Assembly: GCA_007123105.1 (NCBI GenBank)
Contig: SKNY01000035.1
Coordinates: 1-45,986 of the forward strand
Source: Salinarchaeum sp.
Lineage (GTDB): Archaea; Halobacteriota; Halobacteria; Halobacteriales; SKNY01
DNA length: 45,986 nt
Direction: 5' to 3'
Part shown: one piece after another, positions 1 to 8,000 of the stretch
How positions within the stretch are numbered: the stretch's first letter is position 1
Layout of the letters: each line of letters opens with the position of its first letter
Notes under the pieces: generated by a model
Seen by the model: only the letters and a program-made list of their open reading frames with translations
Told to the model about the DNA's origin: nothing
Databases searched by the model: none
Made by a program: the position numbers and the translations under genes

Positions 1-377
1 AGGATGTGTTCTCCGTCGTCATCGATCACGGGCAGTGCCCGGACGAACAATCGTATGCGTACTGCATCGAAGACATCGATGACGCAGTCCCAGCGGTGAC
101 CGTCCTCGCCAACACGACCGCCCTACAAGCCGTCCACGATGGATATTACCTCCAACTCGCCGTGCACGAAGCAGGCGCGTATGGTGTTGGCGACCATACG
201 GTACGTACCGACTCCCCTTGTCTTTTCCAGCTCGGACCCGATAGCTTCACGGTCGGAGAGCCGAGTCGGCGATTTCGGGATATCGAGGTCATGATTGACG
301 ATGAACGGTTTGAGCTCGAAATGCCGACCGATGCCGCGGTTCCGCCACAAACGACGATCGACACCTTCCCGGACTAG
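1..377 (+). CDS. C-terminal end of a PL8-type polysaccharide lyase (partial)
   Basis: This is the 3' end of a gene running off the left edge. The frame is open from base 3, so the GTG at base 6 used by the ORF track is not a true start. The 124 visible residues contain 'DHG..P....YAY' followed by 'VTVLANTTALQAV', the pattern of the C-terminal beta domain of polysaccharide lyase family 8 (hyaluronate, chondroitin AC and xanthan lyases). Family enzymes beta-eliminate uronate-containing glycans and are normally secreted. The catalytic alpha/alpha domain lies outside the window, so activity and substrate cannot be judged. The stop codon overlaps that of the convergent xylanase gene. The family call rests on motif memory only; another beta-sandwich lyase is possible. 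Confidence 0.65.
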   Translation, partial: DVFSVVIDHGQCPDEQSYAYCIEDIDDAVPAVTVLANTTALQAVHDGYYLQLAVHEAGAYGVGDHTVRTDSPCLFQLGPDSFTVGEPSRRFRDIEVMIDDERFELEMPTDAAVPPQTTIDTFPD

Positions 378-1351
378 CGTTCCCCGGAGAGCGCTTCGTA
401 CACCGCGTAGTAGGCCGGTTTGGGGTCGCTGCCGCCGTCGAAGAGCAGTGGATCATCAGTGAGGTCCGGGAACCATCCCGGGACCCACGAATCCGTGTCG
501 CGGACGCCCCATGTCACCATCGTATCGATCCCCTCGCGCACACAGAGTGCCGTGAGGTCGGCGTAAAACTCTGCCTGTGCCGCGCGATGATCGTCCGGTT
601 TCTGCGCCGCCTGATACGCGACATCGACCTCAGTGAACGCGACCTCAAGGCCCAATTTCTGAAACCGCCGGACGTTTTCGGCGACCGATGCCAAGTCGGG
701 GGTCGAGTGTAACGCATGCATCTGGAATCCGATCCCGTCGACGGGGACATCTCGGTCGAGCAGTCGACCGATCAGTCGGTAGATGCCGTCTGATTTGTCG
801 TTTACCTCTTCCGCACCGTAATCGTTGTAGTAGAGATCGGCATCGGACACCTCGTCTGCCCACGAAAAGGCAGCATCCAGATACTCCTCCCCGATGGCGT
901 CGTACCAGACCGTCTCTCGCAACGAACCGTCATCGAGTACGGCCTCGTTCACGACATCCCACTCGTCGATGCGACCGCGGTAGCGTCCGGCCACCGTATA
1001 CACATGCTCGCGGAGGAAGGATTCGACTTGGTCTGGCGTGCGTTCCCAGCCACGGAACCAGTCCGGCTGTTGGTTGTGCCACACCAGTGTATGGCCTCGG
1101 ATGTCCATGTCGTATGCCGTCCCGAAGTTCACGATTGCATCGGCATCCGAAAAGTCATACACGCCCGGTTCGGGCCGGAGCGGCCCCATTTTGAGGGCAT
1201 TTTCCGTAGTAATAACGTTGAATTCCTTCCGCAGGAGATCCCGGTAGTGAGGATCCGTCCGGAGCGTCCCGCCAGATACGGCGGCACCGATGCCGAACGA
1301 GGCCGCGTCGGCCACGTCCCGCAACGTCTGAGCAGTTGGCATACGCAGCAT
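374..1351 (-). CDS. GH10 endo-1,4-beta-xylanase
   Basis: A 325-aa GH10 catalytic module that cleaves internal beta-1,4 bonds of xylan with retention. Visible GH10 signatures in order are 'TTENALKM', 'GHTLVWHNQQPDW', 'DVVNEA' with the acid/base Glu near residue 136, 'FTEVDV' with the nucleophile Glu near residue 241, and 'TWGVRDTDSW' near the end. I start at the ATG of 'MLRMPTAQTL', just before the first barrel strand. The ORF track extends to 1594, but that extension runs into divergent sfsA and adds sequence not typical of the family; an intermediate ATG at 1483 is a second option. No signal peptide is visible with the chosen start, so the enzyme looks cytoplasmic, perhaps acting on imported xylo-oligosaccharides. 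Confidence 0.88.
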   Translation of the reverse strand: MLRMPTAQTLRDVADAASFGIGAAVSGGTLRTDPHYRDLLRKEFNVITTENALKMGPLRPEPGVYDFSDADAIVNFGTAYDMDIRGHTLVWHNQQPDWFRGWERTPDQVESFLREHVYTVAGRYRGRIDEWDVVNEAVLDDGSLRETVWYDAIGEEYLDAAFSWADEVSDADLYYNDYGAEEVNDKSDGIYRLIGRLLDRDVPVDGIGFQMHALHSTPDLASVAENVRRFQKLGLEVAFTEVDVAYQAAQKPDDHRAAQAEFYADLTALCVREGIDTMVTWGVRDTDSWVPGWFPDLTDDPLLFDGGSDPKPAYYAVYEALSGER

Positions 1352-1533
1352 GTCAACGAGCCATTGGATAAGCGCATCGGCGGGGTACTCTTGTACGATC
1401 AAGTACCAATCAGTGCGTCGCGAGCGCCAAGAAGCGATCGTGGCGCGAACATGCCGTATGGCCACCAACGTCGTGTAGATCATGGCCGGACAACCGAAGC
1501 GATCCTGTACCCGGTCGTCGTATGATCCTGTGA

Positions 1534-2256
1534 ATGGTGCGGCTACTCTCGCTCCGGGAGCCGTTTGTATCCGGACGCATCGTCGATCGACCAAACAGGT
1601 TCGTCATCCGAGTACGGTTTACTGACGATGTTGCCCGGGCACATCTGGCTGATCCGGGGGCACTTGAGGGAATCGTCGAGCCGGGTATGGAAATCCTCTG
1701 TCGGCATGCCCCCGCCCCGGATCGAACGACCGACTACGACGCTCTCGCCGTTCGTGTCGAGGATATGTATGTCAGCCTCCGCGCGAGCCTCGCAAACGAG
1801 CTCTTCGCGCGAGCGATCGAGGCCGCCGCCCTCCCGAAATTCGCGAACTACCGAATCGACCGGCGCGAGCCGGCGCTACCCGATCACGGACGAACCGATT
1901 TTCTCCTGGTGTCGGACAGTAGCGACCCATGCTACGTCGAGGTCAAGTCATGTACCCACGTGGACGGTGAGGAGGCGAAATTTCCGGATCGACAGACCGA
2001 ACGCGGCAGGCGACATCTTCGGAGCCTGGAATCACTCGTCGAAAATGGCCACCGGGCAGCGCTGGTGTTCGTCGTCCAGCGTCCCGATGCGACCAGGGTT
2101 CGCCCGTACCGGTCAGTCGATCCCGAATTTGCCACCCTCCTGGCCCGGGTCGAACGGGCAGGTGTTACCGTCACGGCATGTACAACGGCGTTCGAACCCC
2201 CGATCTATCGGCTGGATCGGCCGACCGTGCCGGTCGTACCGGCTGAGGACGGATGA
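1534..2256 (+). CDS. sfsA: SfsA family protein (sugar fermentation stimulation)
   Basis: A 240-aa full-length SfsA homologue. The N-terminal OB-like part contains 'VDRPNRFVIRVRF' and 'HLADPGALEGIVEPG'. The C-terminal part has nuclease-like motifs 'HGRTDFLL' and 'YVEVKSCTHV', then 'FPDRQTERGRRHLRSL' and 'VFVVQRPDA', all diagnostic of the family. SfsA was linked to maltose metabolism and DNA binding in E. coli; its fold resembles PD-(D/E)XK nucleases and its role in archaea is not established. It is transcribed divergently from the GH10 gene. The ATG at 1534 is chosen because the conserved family N-terminus follows immediately. Confidence 0.93.
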   Translation: MVRLLSLREPFVSGRIVDRPNRFVIRVRFTDDVARAHLADPGALEGIVEPGMEILCRHAPAPDRTTDYDALAVRVEDMYVSLRASLANELFARAIEAAALPKFANYRIDRREPALPDHGRTDFLLVSDSSDPCYVEVKSCTHVDGEEAKFPDRQTERGRRHLRSLESLVENGHRAALVFVVQRPDATRVRPYRSVDPEFATLLARVERAGVTVTACTTAFEPPIYRLDRPTVPVVPAEDG

Positions 2257-2460
2257 GGGATCACAACATCGGATGTGATGGGGGAGTAGTCCGGGCGCGA
2301 CCATCCATGAGAGCCACACCTGAGTGCGGATTGAACATCGGTGAGTATAGTAACTCCATATTGTCATATCGTCATGATAACTGTCACGGCAATCATACCG
2401 GGTAGTATGGGACGATTCACGCAATGACGGACCCTTCTGTTCGGATGTGGAAGCATTGCT

Positions 2461-2830
2461 GTGATCGCGTCGGTCCCGGCATTCGGTTCGGTATCGAAAC
2501 CGGTTGAGTTCGACAGGTACCTCAGACTGTTGCACATCGTCGGGACGTCCTTCGTGGTGCTTGCAATCCTTGACGCCGTGTTGGAATGGGCGGCCTTGTT
2601 CGGCCCCCATTCCCTGGGCCGTCGGGCTCTGGACGCTTGCGACGATCGGATCCAGCGCTCGCACAATGGTGCAACCACCGCCGGGCGGCGGCGTGTACTT
2701 TGGACCGATGTTCGTCGGAGTGGCACCCATACCCTCGCCGCGACGCTGTTGGTTCGCAGTGGCACTCAAGTCGTCATCCCCACGGCACGATAGCCGATCC
2801 TGCTCGATCTGCGGCCTTAAGCGCCGGTAG
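2461..2830 (+). pseudogene. Frameshifted small membrane protein gene
   Basis: Two ORF fragments join into one plausible protein if one C is removed from the CCCCC run at 2604-2608. The first, starting at a GTG at 2461, reads 'YLRLLHIVGTSFVVLAILDAV', a strong membrane helix. After the run, codon third positions stay G/C-rich only in the +1 frame, which continues 'PWAVGLWTLATIGSSA' and 'PPPGGGVYFGPMFVG' to a stop at 2828-2830. The composite would be about 122 aa with at least two membrane segments and a terminal 'CSIC'. No family is recognised. It could be a real inactivating mutation, a sequencing error in the C run, or chance. The rest of the 2257-2869 gap shows nothing else convincing; the long antisense ORFs there look like shadows. 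Confidence 0.35.
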
Positions 2831-2869
2831 TCCGCCTCCTTTTTGTCCTCCCCCGTTGGTCGGCGATAC

Positions 2870-3922
2870 ATGACCGAATCGAGACGCGTTGTGACCGTCG
2901 ACGGCGAGGGAACGATCTACCTCGCCGATGAGCCATGCCCAACACCCGGCCGCGGGGAGGTAGCGATCGACGTGAAAGCGTCGTTGATCACGCCCGGAAG
3001 TGGCGCGACACCTGTTGCGAATCGGCGGTCCGATCCCGATCCGGATCGCGAGCATCGAAAGCGAGGCTACCAGGCGGCAGGCCGTATCCGTGACCTTGGT
3101 CCGGACGTCGATATCTTCGAGGTCGGAGATCGCGTCGCGTGTATGGGCAGTGGGTATGCGTTTCACGCCGATGTTGACGTCGTCCCCCAACACCTGGTGG
3201 TGCCGTTGCCGGACGGCGTATCGTATGCGGAGGGCGCGGCGAACCACCTAGCAGCAACCGGTCTCCATGCGGTACGACGCGGGGCGGTCTCGGTCGGTGA
3301 GTTCGTCACCGTCGTCGGACTCGGGCTCGTGGGACAGCTCACCGGACAACTTGCCGGAATTGCAGGCGGTCGAGTCGCTGGTGTCGATCTGTTGGATGGA
3401 CGTGTTCGCACGGCGCGATCGGTCGGGTTCGATTTGGCCGTGTCCGCAGACGAGGATGCCGTGGATACCGTGCGCTCGTTCACCGACGATCGTGGCATCG
3501 ATTGCGGCGTGATCGCATTTGGTGGTGAGGGTACTGCGGCGTTCGAGCAGCTCTTGGAGATGACCAAGACCGCCCCAGACGGCCATCGGTATGGCCGGAT
3601 TGTTATTGTCGGCGGAGCACACGTCGCCGCCGATTACCCAACGGCCCTCGGGAACATGGACGTCCGCGCAGCCTCGCGTCCGGGGCCTGGGTATCACGAC
3701 TCCGATTGGGAACGAGGAATGTCCTACCCAACCAGCTATCGCGGTGATATCGAGTGGACGACGCGTCGCAACCTCCTCGAGTCGGTACGGCTCATCGACG
3801 AGGGCCGATTGGACGTCGAATCGCTCATCACGCATCGGTTCGATCTGGAGGACGCGTCAGCCGGGTACGACGTCCTCATCGATGATCCAAACGAGGCCCT
3901 GGGAGTCGTGTTCGAACCGTAG
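2870..3922 (+). CDS. Medium-chain dehydrogenase/reductase (zinc-type alcohol dehydrogenase-like)
   Basis: A 350-aa MDR-superfamily oxidoreductase. The N-terminal GroES-like part contains 'AAGRIRDLGPDVDIFEVGDRVACMG', and the Rossmann part has the dinucleotide loop 'VVGLGLVGQ' followed by 'GVDLLDGRVRTARSVG'. It resembles MDR proteins common in bacterial polyol and sugar-acid loci. The usual catalytic Cys-His zinc site and the four-Cys structural zinc lobe are not evident, so it may be zinc-independent. The ATG at 2870 is preferred over the upstream start in the ORF track because family homology begins there. The substrate is unknown; an alcohol or polyol derived from plant sugars is an inference from context. 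GGGP synthase follows after 53 bp. Confidence 0.82.
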   Translation: MTESRRVVTVDGEGTIYLADEPCPTPGRGEVAIDVKASLITPGSGATPVANRRSDPDPDREHRKRGYQAAGRIRDLGPDVDIFEVGDRVACMGSGYAFHADVDVVPQHLVVPLPDGVSYAEGAANHLAATGLHAVRRGAVSVGEFVTVVGLGLVGQLTGQLAGIAGGRVAGVDLLDGRVRTARSVGFDLAVSADEDAVDTVRSFTDDRGIDCGVIAFGGEGTAAFEQLLEMTKTAPDGHRYGRIVIVGGAHVAADYPTALGNMDVRAASRPGPGYHDSDWERGMSYPTSYRGDIEWTTRRNLLESVRLIDEGRLDVESLITHRFDLEDASAGYDVLIDDPNEALGVVFEP

Positions 3923-3975
3923 GTTTTCTTCCGAATTTCGGTAGAATGATGCGGTGAGTCCACGCCAGCCCCGAT

Positions 3976-4740
3976 ATGGACATCGAGTGGGACGCGATCA
4001 ATCACGTCACGAAGGTCGATCCGGCAAAACCACTGCCGGCCGACCTCGCGATCCTTCGAGAAACCGACCTGATCATGGTCGGCGGCTCGGACGACGTGAC
4101 GGCTGAGAACACCCAACAGGCGGTCACCAGCATCCGCGAAGCGGTCCCCTCGATACCGATCGTCCAGGAACCGTACGATTCGAGTCACGTCTCGAGTGAG
4201 ACGATCGACGCGGTCGACCGGGTTGCAGTCCCCGCCGTCTTCAACGGAGATAGAGACCACTTTGTCGCCAAACACCTCGATTTCTTCACCGAGATCTGTC
4301 GCAAGCCGAAGGCGGTCACGGGTGCCTCGTTGCCGGTCGTCGGGGAGGTTATTGCGACCAAGGGTCGGGAAGCGGTTCGTGAGGTGGCGTCGGTGATCAT
4401 GGCCGAGGGCTACGTGATTCAAAATCTCGACTCGAAAGCAGCGACGCTCACCGGCGTCGAGCGGACCCTCAGTGTCGAAGAAGTCGCCGGCGCCGCCCTG
4501 GCCACCGAGATGTTTTATAACTTTCCGATCTTCTACATCGAATACTCGGGTACCTACGGTGGAACTGAAGACGTAACGGCTGCCGAGCCGTACCTTGAGG
4601 AGACGGTATTGCTCTACGGTGGCGGGATCAGAAGTCGCGAGCAAACAGAGCAAATCCTCGCCGCAGGAGCGGACGCAATCGTCGTCGGCGATTGTTTTCA
4701 CGACGATCCGGACCGATTCGTCCGGACGATTCCAGGGTGA
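3976..4740 (+). CDS. Geranylgeranylglyceryl phosphate synthase family (PcrB/GGGPS)
   Basis: A 254-aa TIM-barrel prenyltransferase. Known enzymes join sn-glycerol-1-phosphate to geranylgeranyl diphosphate, the first committed step of archaeal ether lipid synthesis. Visible signatures are 'HVTKVDPAKPLPADL' at the start, 'VGGSD' in the phosphate-binding region, the highly conserved 'FYIEYSGTYG' near residue 190, then 'LLYGGGIRS' and 'GADAIVVGD', the standard phosphate-gripping motifs. The length is typical. It is a housekeeping gene among accessory sugar genes and might be a second copy; the genome would show this. Cytoplasmic or membrane-associated. Confidence 0.92.
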   Translation: MDIEWDAINHVTKVDPAKPLPADLAILRETDLIMVGGSDDVTAENTQQAVTSIREAVPSIPIVQEPYDSSHVSSETIDAVDRVAVPAVFNGDRDHFVAKHLDFFTEICRKPKAVTGASLPVVGEVIATKGREAVREVASVIMAEGYVIQNLDSKAATLTGVERTLSVEEVAGAALATEMFYNFPIFYIEYSGTYGGTEDVTAAEPYLEETVLLYGGGIRSREQTEQILAAGADAIVVGDCFHDDPDRFVRTIPG

Positions 4741-4785
4741 TCAAATGATATGAGTTGGGCTTCACAACTGCTGTCGAGGAAGCAG

Positions 4786-5646
4786 TCACGTGTCGTTTAG
4801 TGTCTCCCAGTAACGCAGGATGGTCGTCGCGTCCCCGACGTCTTCGTGTTGTTCTTTGAAGCCCATGCCGAACTTGTACGCCTCGAACACGGCGTTGGTA
4901 ATCGGGGTTGCAGTCCCGCGATCTCGGGCAACTTCGAGGGCGTAGCCAATGTCCTTATGCCAGATAGCCAACCCACCCAATCCGCTGATCGACTGGGTGA
5001 AGTCACGGTCGAGGTACCCTTCGTCGATATCGAGTTCGAGAAACTCGCGGTAGATCGCGGGATCGAGCCCACAGTCCCGCGCAAAGGCCACGATCTCTGC
5101 ATCGACGGCCGTCTGGGAGGCGTATCGGACCTGCAGGATGAGCTTGAACGTCTGGGCTTCGGCTGGTGAACCGATCCGTACATGATTGCGAGAGAGTACC
5201 TCGATGAGCGGGCGCGCAATCTCGTAGTCTTCATCGTCGGCGCCCACCATCATGTGAATGCCACCGACCGGTGCCGCCCTGGTCAGCGGAGCAGTGACGA
5301 ACGCGTGATTGTGGTCGTGACACCACTCAGCTGCGGCGGTGGCGACTGCGGGCCCGGTCGTGGTGGTGTCGATGATGATGCCATCGGTCGCGAGGGTTGC
5401 ACAGATCCCGTCTGGCCCCTCGAGTAGCCCAGTCACCTCAGGACCACCAGGCACGGCAAGTACCACAGCATCGACCTGCTCTGCCACCGCCGTTGGAGAG
5501 TCCTTCCATGTCCCGCCTCGCTTCTCGAGGACTGATTCACACGCGGCGTTCACGTCGTATCCGTACACCTCGTAGTCGGCATCGACTAAGGCCTCGACGA
5601 GCCGGCGACCGATGAATCCGATGCCGATGACGCCAATTCGTTCCAT
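4786..5646 (-). CDS. 3-hydroxyisobutyrate dehydrogenase family reductase
   Basis: A 286-aa beta-hydroxyacid dehydrogenase. The N-terminal NAD(P) fold opens with 'MERIGVIGIGFIGRRL' (GxGxxG), followed by 'VDAVVLAVPGGPEV'. The substrate loop, usually 'DAPVSGG', reads 'TAPLTRAAPVGG' here, so specificity may be unusual. The helix with the conserved lysine appears as 'AEAQTFKLILQ'. The family includes tartronate semialdehyde reductase (GarR), which acts at the end of aldarate catabolism. Because uronate-oxidation genes lie in the same window, a GarR-like role is a reasonable inference but not shown. The ATG at 5646 is used; the ORF-track extension overlaps the promoter of the divergent M24 peptidase gene. 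Confidence 0.85.
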   Translation of the reverse strand: MERIGVIGIGFIGRRLVEALVDADYEVYGYDVNAACESVLEKRGGTWKDSPTAVAEQVDAVVLAVPGGPEVTGLLEGPDGICATLATDGIIIDTTTTGPAVATAAAEWCHDHNHAFVTAPLTRAAPVGGIHMMVGADDEDYEIARPLIEVLSRNHVRIGSPAEAQTFKLILQVRYASQTAVDAEIVAFARDCGLDPAIYREFLELDIDEGYLDRDFTQSISGLGGLAIWHKDIGYALEVARDRGTATPITNAVFEAYKFGMGFKEQHEDVGDATTILRYWETLNDT

Positions 5647-5739
5647 ACCTCGGGGCCAGTGCCTGCCGGAGAGATAAATCACGGTGGTCACAGAACCACC
5701 ACCGGGAGGTTTATTCGACGGCCGAACGGACGCTGGCCG

Positions 5740-6822
5740 ATGGTGCTCGATCGGCTCCAACGACAACTCGACGGCACCGCAGCCGTCGTCGGTCCCGGCG
5801 CGAACTTACGGTATCTGACCGGATTTACGGGGGAACGAGACCGCGCCCTCGCGCTCCTCCTCACCGAGGAAGACTGCATCGCGGTGACGGCCGCCGGCTA
5901 CGAGACGCAGGTCCGCCAAGAAATGGGTCTCACGTCGGTGTCGACGGTGCCGACTAACGATCCAGTGTCGATCGGCGAGCGTATTGCAGACCTGCTCCAC
6001 CAGCGCGATTCACACACCGTCTTCGTCGATGAGGAACTTCCGATGGGTATCGGCCGTTCGATCGCAGGTGATCTGCAGTGGGAGCTCGTCGACGGACGGG
6101 ACATCTTTGATCCGCTCCGACGGGTGAAAACAGCTGCCGAGCGAGCCGCGTTGCGGCGCTCGGCGGCCGTTGCCGACGAGGTGCGTGCCGCCACCATCGA
6201 GATCGGTGCGGACGTTGTGGGATTGACCGAGGCAGCACTCGCACGTCGTATCCACGCAATGCTCGTCGAACGTGGTGGTGCAGGCCCCGCGTTTCCCATC
6301 GTGGTCGCGAGCGGTCCACACGGTGCAGCGCCGTTGTCCCATCGGCACGGCAATCGGCTAATCCGATCGGGGGAGCCAGTCGTACTTGATTTTGGCACGA
6401 TCGTCGACGGGTATGCGAGCGATCAGACCAGCACGGTCGTATTTGACGGAACGCCGCCATCGGAATTTCCTGCCGCGTTTGCCGCTGTTGAGGCGGCCCT
6501 CGATGCCGGCGTCGGAGCGGTTCGTCCGGGACGTGACGCCGCCGAACTCGACGAAATCGTCCGCAACGAACTCGACGAACGGGGATTCAGAGATGCGTTT
6601 ACCACCGGAACCGGACATGGTATCGGCCTCCGAGCGCACGAACCGCCGACAATCGGGCCGGATGCCGACGACGTGCTCGAACCTGGGATGGCGATCACGA
6701 TCGAGCCGGGCATCTATCTCCCGGAACGATTCGGCGTCCGCCTCGAAACAGTCGTCATCGTAACCGACAAAGGTGGCGAATCCATCAACGACGTCCATCG
6801 CGAATGGCGGTTGGCCGACTAA
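5740..6822 (+). CDS. M24 family metallopeptidase (Xaa-Pro peptidase)
   Basis: A 360-aa pita-bread peptidase with an N-terminal creatinase-like domain (roughly residues 1-125, containing 'NLRYLTGFTG') and a C-terminal M24 catalytic domain. All five dinuclear metal ligands are recognisable: Asp in 'VVLDFGT', Asp in 'YASDQTST', His in 'GTGHGIGL', Glu in 'ITIEPGIY' and Glu in 'VRLETVV'. Proline dipeptidase or aminopeptidase P activity is expected, in the cytoplasm. The start at 5740 places the N-terminus as in the family; the ORF-track start is upstream. The last four bases overlap the convergent crcB gene. Confidence 0.92.
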   Translation: MVLDRLQRQLDGTAAVVGPGANLRYLTGFTGERDRALALLLTEEDCIAVTAAGYETQVRQEMGLTSVSTVPTNDPVSIGERIADLLHQRDSHTVFVDEELPMGIGRSIAGDLQWELVDGRDIFDPLRRVKTAAERAALRRSAAVADEVRAATIEIGADVVGLTEAALARRIHAMLVERGGAGPAFPIVVASGPHGAAPLSHRHGNRLIRSGEPVVLDFGTIVDGYASDQTSTVVFDGTPPSEFPAAFAAVEAALDAGVGAVRPGRDAAELDEIVRNELDERGFRDAFTTGTGHGIGLRAHEPPTIGPDADDVLEPGMAITIEPGIYLPERFGVRLETVVIVTDKGGESINDVHREWRLAD

Positions 6823-7160
6823 CTGACCAGCAGCCAGGCACATCCGAACGCGAGTACCGACACAACGAGGTTACCGACGGCGTTTATTACAGCGAGGTCT
6901 GGGCGGTCCCGTTCCCAGAGCTCGACCGTCTGGTAGCTGAACGACGAGAACGTGGTAAATGCCCCACAGAAGCCGATGCCGACGAGCAGCGTAACTGGCC
7001 TGGACACTCCCGCGAACAGCATGATGCCCAACACAAAACTACCGAGTACATTCACGACGAGCGTAGCCCACGGAAAGGACCGACTAGCTAGTAACTGACT
7101 GACCACGTACCGGAACCATGCCCCGAATACACCGCCGATGCCGACGAGCACCACTTCCAT
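6819..7160 (-). CDS. crcB: Fluoride efflux channel subunit CrcB/FluC (second gene of pair)
   Basis: A 113-aa protein with four membrane helices. Family signatures are 'VGIGGVFGAWFRY', 'LVVNVLGSFVLGI' with the conserved Asn, and 'GFCGAFTTFSSFSYQ' with the phenylalanine-box region. CrcB proteins dimerise in antiparallel fashion to form a fluoride channel. The ATG directly follows the TAA of the upstream crcB gene with no spacer, so the two are almost certainly co-transcribed and translationally linked. Where two crcB genes are paired, the products are often a fixed-topology heterodimer; that is inferred here. Confidence 0.93.
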   Translation of the reverse strand: MEVVLVGIGGVFGAWFRYVVSQLLASRSFPWATLVVNVLGSFVLGIMLFAGVSRPVTLLVGIGFCGAFTTFSSFSYQTVELWERDRPDLAVINAVGNLVVSVLAFGCAWLLVS

Positions 7161-7592
7161 TTATGGCTCACTTCCGCTGGGAAGGATTCCGTTATTCGAA
7201 CGTTTGATCACGACGTAACGACTCGCCAGGATGCCGGCGATTCCTGTTGAGTAGCTAGCCACGACATAGGCGATGGCGATCGCGGGAGCAGTGGTGGCGA
7301 CATCCGCGATAAACGTACTGTATGTCGTAAACGACGAGAAGAAGCCGGTACCAGCAATCAGACGGTGCTGGCGGCCCAGGTAGCGGTCGGCCCGTGCGTC
7401 AAACAACAACAGACCAAGGCCAAACGAGCCAACGGCGTTAACGACGAGCGTCACCAGCAATCCTTCGCTGGCGATGGCTCCGAGCAGGAACCGGAGAGTC
7501 GCCCCGAAAAAGCCGCCGATCCCGATAAGCACGAACACGCGACCGTGGCCACGAAAGGACCGGCTCGATATTCCTCGGGCGCTCACGGTCAC
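7161..7592 (-). CDS. crcB: Fluoride efflux channel subunit CrcB/FluC (first gene of pair)
   Basis: A 143-aa CrcB homologue with a short polar N-terminal extension before the first helix. Motifs are 'IGIGGFFGATLRFLLG', 'LVVNAVGSFGLGLLLF' and 'GTGFFSSFTTYSTF'. The C-terminal tail 'VVIKRSNNGILPSGSEP' is longer than in its partner. It sits first in the two-gene operon. No fluoride riboswitch was recognised upstream. The annotated start could be a few codons too early, since homology begins near residue 18. Confidence 0.91.
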   Translation of the reverse strand: MTVSARGISSRSFRGHGRVFVLIGIGGFFGATLRFLLGAIASEGLLVTLVVNAVGSFGLGLLLFDARADRYLGRQHRLIAGTGFFSSFTTYSTFIADVATTAPAIAIAYVVASYSTGIAGILASRYVVIKRSNNGILPSGSEP

Positions 7593-7648
7593 CGTCTCGT
7601 AGAATACTCCCGACTAGTTGCTCCTAACGATGCCGATTTTCACTGGTC

Positions 7649-7957
7649 TCAGCGCAGCCGGACAGCCGTGCCGTAGGCTATGACTTCGGCCCCACCCTGC
7701 ACGACGGTCGAGGTTTCGAATCGGACGTTTACGACGGCATCGGCCTCAACCTCCGCGGCGTCAGCTTCCATGCGAGACAGCGCCTCGTCTCGGGCATTTG
7801 AGAGCAGCCGAGAGTATGCCTTGAGCTCACCGCCCGTTACGTTGCGGACGAGTTGCGTGACATCGCGGCCGATGTTCCGTGCCTCGACTGTACTCCCGCG
7901 GACCACTCCGATTGACTCGTCGATCTCCGCGCCGGCAATCGTCTCCGTGGTAACCAT
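7649..7957 (-). CDS. YbjQ/UPF0145 family protein
   Basis: A 102-aa protein matching the YbjQ (DUF74) family: 'MVTTETIAGAEIDESIGVVRG' at the N-terminus, then 'DVTQLVRNVTGGELKAYSRLL', 'ARDEALSRMEADAAEVEADAV' and a final 'EVIAYGTAVRL'. Family members form small pentameric beta-rich assemblies of unknown function. The start at 7957 is chosen because the conserved family N-terminus begins there; an ATG two codons earlier is also possible. The ORF-track extension would overlap the neighbouring KaiC-like gene. Confidence 0.9.
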   Translation of the reverse strand: MVTTETIAGAEIDESIGVVRGSTVEARNIGRDVTQLVRNVTGGELKAYSRLLSNARDEALSRMEADAAEVEADAVVNVRFETSTVVQGGAEVIAYGTAVRLR

Positions 7958-8000
7958 CTTCATCCCGTCGGGGATGTGTCTCAAGATCCTAAAGCTGCTA

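Noticed and set aside
1352-1594. N-terminal extension of the GH10 ORF
   Set aside because: It runs into divergent sfsA and precedes the first conserved barrel strand. Not fully excluded for the part up to 1483.
2113-2871. 252-aa minus-strand ORF
   Set aside because: It overlaps sfsA and the frameshifted membrane gene, has an irregular composition and no recognisable motif; it is a high-GC shadow frame.
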